A stretch of DNA of 64,000 nt from Jatrophihabitans sp964252635 (lineage in GTDB: Bacteria; Actinomycetota; Actinomycetes; Mycobacteriales; Jatrophihabitantaceae): the NCBI RefSeq assembly GCF_964252635.1, contig NZ_CAXUNP010000002.1, positions 62,001 through 126,000 of the forward strand, in the 5' to 3' direction. Below, one piece after another: positions 58,951-64,000 of the stretch. The notes under the pieces are model-generated. The model was not told where the DNA came from. It did no database searches and saw nothing but the letters and a program-made list of their open reading frames with translations. Position 1 is the first letter of the stretch. Every line of letters begins with the position of its first letter. The position numbers and the translations under genes were made by a program.

Positions 58951-61203
58951 TCAGACCACCTCGGTGTCCGGACCCGCCGCCATCGTCGGCCCCGTGTACC
59001 GGAACCAGACCGTGCCCAGGGGCGGCACCCGCAGGCGGGCCGACGCCGGCTGCCCGTGCCAGGTCTGTTCGACGGCGTCGACGCCGCCGAAGTTGCCCAC
59101 CCCGGAACCGAAGTAGACCTCGGCGTCGGTGTTGACCACCTCGGCCCACCGCCCGGCGTAGGGCAGGCCGAGGCGGTACTGCTCGTGCGGCACGGAGGAG
59201 AAGTTCGAGACACAGGCCAGCGCCGAGCCGTCGTCGCCGAAGCGCAGGAAGGAGTACACGTTGCCGCTGGCGTCGTTGGCGTCGATCCAGTGGAAACCGT
59301 CCTCGGTCGTGTCGCGCGACCAGAGCGCGCCGACGTCGGCGTACGCGTGGTTGAGGTCGGTGATCAGGCGCAGGATGCCCCGGTGGCCCGGGTCGTCGGT
59401 GAGCTCCCAGTCCAGTGAACGGGCCTCGGACCACTCCCGGGACTGGCCGAACTCCTGGCCCATGAACAGCAGCTGCTTGCCGGGGTGCGCCCACATGTAG
59501 GCGTACATGGCCCGCAGGGTGGCCATCTGCTGCCACCGGTCACCCGGGATCTTGTTCAGCAGCGAGCCCTTGCCGTGCACCACCTCGTCGTGCGACAGCG
59601 GCATGACGAAGTTCTCGGTGTAGGCGTACATCATCGAGAAGGTCAGCTCGTTGTGGTGGTACTGCCGGTAGATCGGCTCGTGCGACAGGTAGCTGAGCGT
59701 GTCGTGCATCCACCCCATGTCCCACTTGAAGCCGAAGCCGAGGCCACCGAGGTGGGTCGGGCGGGTGACGCCGGGCCATGAGGTGGACTCCTCGGCGATC
59801 GTGACCGCGCCGGGCACCCGGCGGTAGACGGTCGCGTTCATCTCCTGCAGGAAGGCCACCGCCTCGAGGTTCTCGCGGCCGCCGTGGATGTTCGGCGTCC
59901 ACTGACCTTCCTCGCGCGAGTAGTCCAGGTAGAGCATCGAGGCCACCGCGTCGACGCGCAGGCCGTCGATGTGGAACTGCTCGAGCCAGAACAGGGCGTT
60001 GGCGACGAGGAAGTTGCGCACCTCGCTGCGGCCGAAGTCGAAGACGTAGGTGCCCCAGTCGAGCTGCTCACCCCGGCGCGGGTCGCCGTGCTCGTAGAGC
60101 GCGGTGCCGTCGAAGCGGCCGAGCGCGAACGCGTCCTTGGGGAAGTGCGCGGGCACCCAGTCCACGATGACGCCGATGCCGGCCCGGTGGAGGGTGTCGA
60201 CCAGGTGACGGAACTCGTCGGGGTCGCCGAAGCGTGCCGACGGGGCGTAGTAGGAGGAGACCTGGTAACCCCAGGAGCCGCCGAAGGGGTGCTCGGCCAC
60301 GGGCAGGAACTCGACGTGCGTGAACCCGGTCTCGAGCAGGTAGTCGACGAGCTGCTGCGCGAGCTCGCGGTAGGACAGCCCCATGCGCCACGAGCCGAGG
60401 TGCACCTCGTAGATCGACATCGGCGCCTTGTGCCACTCCGTGGCCGCCCGTCGCGCCAGCCAGTCGTCGTCGCTCCACGTGTAGCGGCTCGTGTGGACCA
60501 CGGACGCGGTGGCGGGCGGGACCTCGGTCGCAAAGGCCATCGGGTCGGCCTTGAACCGCCACTCGCCGTCCTGGCCGAGGATCTGGAACTTGTAGGTGGC
60601 GCCGTCGCCTACCTCGGGCACGAACAGCTCCCAGACGCCGCTGGAACCGAGCGAGCGCATCGGCAACCCGCGTCCGGACCAGTAGTCGAACTCGCCGGTG
60701 ACCCGGACGCCCTGGGCGTTCGGCGCCCACACCGCGAACGACGTACCCGAGACGGCTCCGCCCGGGGTGTCGTAGGTCTGCACGTGCGCGCCCAGCACGT
60801 CCCACAGGTTCTCGTGCCGGCCCTCGTTGATCAGGTGCAGGTCGACCTCGCCCAGGGTCGGCAGCCAGCGGTAGGGGTCGTCGACCGTGAACCGTTGCCC
60901 GCCGGGGTAGGTGACCTCGACCCGGTAGTCGGTGGCCGGACCGGGGAGGACGGCCTCGAAGACGCCGCCGTCGTGGATGCGGGTCATCTCGTGCCGGGTG
61001 CCGTCGACGAGCACGGCGGCCGCCTCGGCGTCCGGGCGCAGGGTGCGGACGGCGGTGGTGTCGCCCTCCGGGTGCGCGCCGAGGATGCCGTGCGGGTCGT
61101 GGTGGGCTCCGCCGACGAGTCGGTCGAGCTCCTGCGGAGCAACGCTGCTCGTCGGGACAGAGGCGTGTTTCGGCGTGGGCGGGGGCGTGGAGCTGGGGGT
61201 CAT
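58951..61203 (-). CDS. glgB: 1,4-alpha-glucan branching enzyme
   Basis: Introduces alpha-1,6 branches into glycogen-like glucan. The 750-residue protein has an N-terminal extension, a CBM48 module (GTSFAVWAPNAQGVRVTGEFDYW) and the GH13 barrel: VDWVPAHFPKD, the nucleophile in GLRVDAVASMLY, acid/base in TIAEESTSWPGVT and LPLSHDEVVHGKGSLL. Its start overlaps the mak stop by 4 bp. With TreS and Mak it forms the GlgE route, where glucan built from maltose-1-phosphate is branched by GlgB. Confidence 0.96.
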   Translation of the reverse strand: MTPSSTPPPTPKHASVPTSSVAPQELDRLVGGAHHDPHGILGAHPEGDTTAVRTLRPDAEAAAVLVDGTRHEMTRIHDGGVFEAVLPGPATDYRVEVTYPGGQRFTVDDPYRWLPTLGEVDLHLINEGRHENLWDVLGAHVQTYDTPGGAVSGTSFAVWAPNAQGVRVTGEFDYWSGRGLPMRSLGSSGVWELFVPEVGDGATYKFQILGQDGEWRFKADPMAFATEVPPATASVVHTSRYTWSDDDWLARRAATEWHKAPMSIYEVHLGSWRMGLSYRELAQQLVDYLLETGFTHVEFLPVAEHPFGGSWGYQVSSYYAPSARFGDPDEFRHLVDTLHRAGIGVIVDWVPAHFPKDAFALGRFDGTALYEHGDPRRGEQLDWGTYVFDFGRSEVRNFLVANALFWLEQFHIDGLRVDAVASMLYLDYSREEGQWTPNIHGGRENLEAVAFLQEMNATVYRRVPGAVTIAEESTSWPGVTRPTHLGGLGFGFKWDMGWMHDTLSYLSHEPIYRQYHHNELTFSMMYAYTENFVMPLSHDEVVHGKGSLLNKIPGDRWQQMATLRAMYAYMWAHPGKQLLFMGQEFGQSREWSEARSLDWELTDDPGHRGILRLITDLNHAYADVGALWSRDTTEDGFHWIDANDASGNVYSFLRFGDDGSALACVSNFSSVPHEQYRLGLPYAGRWAEVVNTDAEVYFGSGVGNFGGVDAVEQTWHGQPASARLRVPPLGTVWFRYTGPTMAAGPDTEVV

Positions 61204-62597
61204 GACGTTCCTCCGTCGGTGGCGATCCGGGTCAGGGACGCGAGCGGGATCGGCAGCCAGGTGGGGCGGTTGCGGGCCTCGTACACGGCCTCGTACACGG
61301 CCTTGTCGGCCTCGAAGGCGCGCAGCAGGACGGCGTGCTCACGCGGGTCGGTGCCCGCGGTCTCGGCGTAACCGTCACAGAAGGCGTTGCGGTTGCGGGT
61401 GGACCATTCATTGGCGCGGTAGCGCTGTTGCGGGTCGCGGGCCGGGTCGCCGCCGAACTCGATGACGCGGTGGTGCCCCGCGTACTCGAACGATCGCAGC
61501 ATGCCCGCCACGTCGCGCAGCGAGAAGTCGAAGGCGCGGCGTGCGTCGATCGCGGCCATCGGCTCGCCCTCGAAGTCGATGAGGACCCATCGGTAGACGG
61601 TGCGCAGCACCTGCCCGAGGTGCAGGTCGCCGTGGATGCGTTGCAGCACGACCGCGTCCGACAGCTCCCCGACCCGTGCGAACGTCGCGGCCAGTTCGTC
61701 GGCCATCTCGCCCAGTTGCGGGACCACGTCCACGGCGGCGTCGAGCCGCTCGCGCATGGCGGTGGCGCGCGCCCGCAGCTCGGCCGACGACGCCTCATGG
61801 GTGCCGAACGCGGACACGAGGTCCAGATGCACCTGGGCGACGGCGGAGCCGAGGCGCTCGGCCTCGCCGGCGAAGTCACCGCCCGCCTCGTCGGCGTGCA
61901 GGTCGGCCTCGGCCATGAGGTCGCGGACGCTCGTCTTGGCGAGCTCCCAGCCGTCGGTGGCGCTGGTCAGGTACTCCTGCAGCATGGCCAACGACGTGGG
62001 TTCGCCGTCGACGTCGATCTCGGCCGCGCCGAACAGCTGCGCGACGTTCTGGGCGCCGAGGCGGCTGAGCTCGCCCTGCACCTCGATATCGGGGTTGAGC
62101 CCCGGCTGCAGCCGCCGGAACACCTTCATGATCACGGCGTCGCCGAAGATCAGCGACGTGTTCGACTGCTCGCCGGACAGCACCAGGCTGGACTCGTCCA
62201 CCGGGATCCGGTCCGCATCGGTGAAGCGGGTGAAGCGCACCGGCCCCAGGTCGGCCCCGTCGCGCACGCCGACCAGCCAGGCGCGGGTCACGTCCTTGTC
62301 GTGCAGTGCGTCGTAGATCCACCACACGCCGGCCTCGGTCGACACCGTCCCCAGGAGGACGTGGTCGAGCGAGCCCTGCGGTTCGGAGCGGGCGACGAGA
62401 GGCAGCGCGTAGGTCTCGGAGTCACCGGGGCCGTAGTCGACCCGCGCCGTCCACAACGTGACCTGGGGGTCGCCGCCCTGCAGCTCACCGAGCCGCTCGA
62501 CGGTGATGTCGGCCTCGCGGCCCTTGCCGGCGAACCAGCGCTGGGTCGGCAGCCACGCCGTCACCAGCTCGCCCACCGTGCCTACCGACTCGCTCAT
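61200..62597 (-). CDS. mak: Maltokinase
   Basis: Phosphorylates maltose to maltose-1-phosphate for GlgE. The 465-residue kinase of the aminoglycoside-phosphotransferase fold has the maltokinase N-cap (TAWLPTQRWFAGKGRE), a YLTSATDGWEL hinge region, the catalytic IHGDLHLGQVLRT and the metal-binding LIDFEGEP. It is separated from treS by intercistronic repeat copy C and overlaps glgB. In some actinobacteria treS and mak are fused; here they are separate. Confidence 0.94.
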   Translation of the reverse strand: MSESVGTVGELVTAWLPTQRWFAGKGREADITVERLGELQGGDPQVTLWTARVDYGPGDSETYALPLVARSEPQGSLDHVLLGTVSTEAGVWWIYDALHDKDVTRAWLVGVRDGADLGPVRFTRFTDADRIPVDESSLVLSGEQSNTSLIFGDAVIMKVFRRLQPGLNPDIEVQGELSRLGAQNVAQLFGAAEIDVDGEPTSLAMLQEYLTSATDGWELAKTSVRDLMAEADLHADEAGGDFAGEAERLGSAVAQVHLDLVSAFGTHEASSAELRARATAMRERLDAAVDVVPQLGEMADELAATFARVGELSDAVVLQRIHGDLHLGQVLRTVYRWVLIDFEGEPMAAIDARRAFDFSLRDVAGMLRSFEYAGHHRVIEFGGDPARDPQQRYRANEWSTRNRNAFCDGYAETAGTDPREHAVLLRAFEADKAVYEAVYEARNRPTWLPIPLASLTRIATDGGTS

Positions 62598-62658
62598 ACC
62601 CTCACTCCGTTCGGGCATGCAGAGACGCCATGCCGGCCGGTCGCTCCGCAAGCGTCGC

Positions 62659-62662
<4 letters not shown>
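62598..62662 (-). repeat. Intercistronic repeat, copy C (treS/mak)
   Basis: Reading on the minus strand: ATGAGCGACGCTTGCGGAG (TGA is the treS stop) to GCCCGAACGGAGTGAGGG, ending one base before the mak ATG. First and last blocks are nearly identical to copy B at atpI/atpB. The centre differs and carries a small GCATG/CATGC hairpin. Confidence 0.85.

Positions 62663-64000
<1,338 letters not shown>

Overview
The window is a contiguous piece of a high-GC actinobacterial chromosome. The strong G/C bias at third codon positions, frequent GTG starts, ATGA/TGATG gene junctions and many leaderless promoters all fit Actinomycetota. From memory, the order lysA-hom-thrC-thrB-rho-rpmE-prfA-prmC-tsaC-wecA-atpIBEFHAGDC-DUF2550-(ATR)-murA-...-nucS-...-epimerase-thiolase-...-thioredoxin-glgB follows the Mycobacterium tuberculosis segment around Rv1293 to Rv1327c. 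It differs by a sugar transporter inserted between rho and rpmE, and by a large accessory block between murA and glgB. Genus and family cannot be fixed from the sequence alone.

Layout. 1-3576: lysine/threonine biosynthesis (lysA tail, hom, thrC, thrB). 3577-5956: rho with a long leader, a low-complexity N-terminal insert and a clear terminator. 6011-10590: a trehalose-type ABC importer (lpqY-sugA-sugB-sugC) behind a LacI-type operator. 10591-14908: rpmE, prfA, prmC, tsaC, wecA. 14967-22784: two small membrane proteins and the complete F1Fo ATP synthase operon. 22812-27943: DUF2550, a small P-loop kinase, gluconokinase, cobalamin adenosyltransferase, murA (Asp in place of the fosfomycin-sensitive Cys), phosphatidylcholine synthase and a phosphoribosyltransferase. 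28053-48467: acyl-CoA metabolism with ethylmalonyl-CoA mutase, a double 3-hydroxybutyryl-CoA dehydrogenase, crotonyl-CoA carboxylase/reductase, methylmalonyl/ethylmalonyl-CoA epimerase, acetyl-CoA acetyltransferase, MeaB and a glutaryl-CoA-type dehydrogenase. This block is interrupted by GNATs, an HNH endonuclease, NucS, methyltransferases and a FilP/Scy-like coiled-coil protein. 48478-58728: accessory genes (M14 peptidase, MarR, class F sortase-like, LuxR, isobutyryl-CoA mutase large subunit, DMT exporter, LysR, DHFR-like, Tat-exported phosphoesterase, thioredoxin-TPR protein). 58951-64000: treS-mak-glgB of the trehalose-to-glycogen GlgE route, with treS cut by the window edge.

How it fits together. 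Several genes make up a partial ethylmalonyl-CoA pathway together with its B12 support: acetoacetyl-CoA formation, its reduction, reductive carboxylation by Ccr, epimerisation, rearrangement by Ecm, the MeaB chaperone and the adenosyltransferase. A second mutase carries the isobutyryl-CoA signature. Trehalose import at the left and TreS-Mak-GlgB at the right would let imported trehalose feed maltose-1-phosphate and alpha-glucan synthesis. No CRISPR array, tRNA, rRNA, prophage or insertion sequence was seen.

Most notable unexplained signals: a roughly 65-70 bp intercistronic repeat present three times, each time running exactly from the stop codon of one gene to the start codon of the next (lpqY/sugA, atpI/atpB, treS/mak); a 15-bp perfect hairpin whose loop holds the probable prfA start; a 20-bp palindrome just upstream of ccr; and a crotonase homologue next to nucS that has lost both catalytic glutamates.
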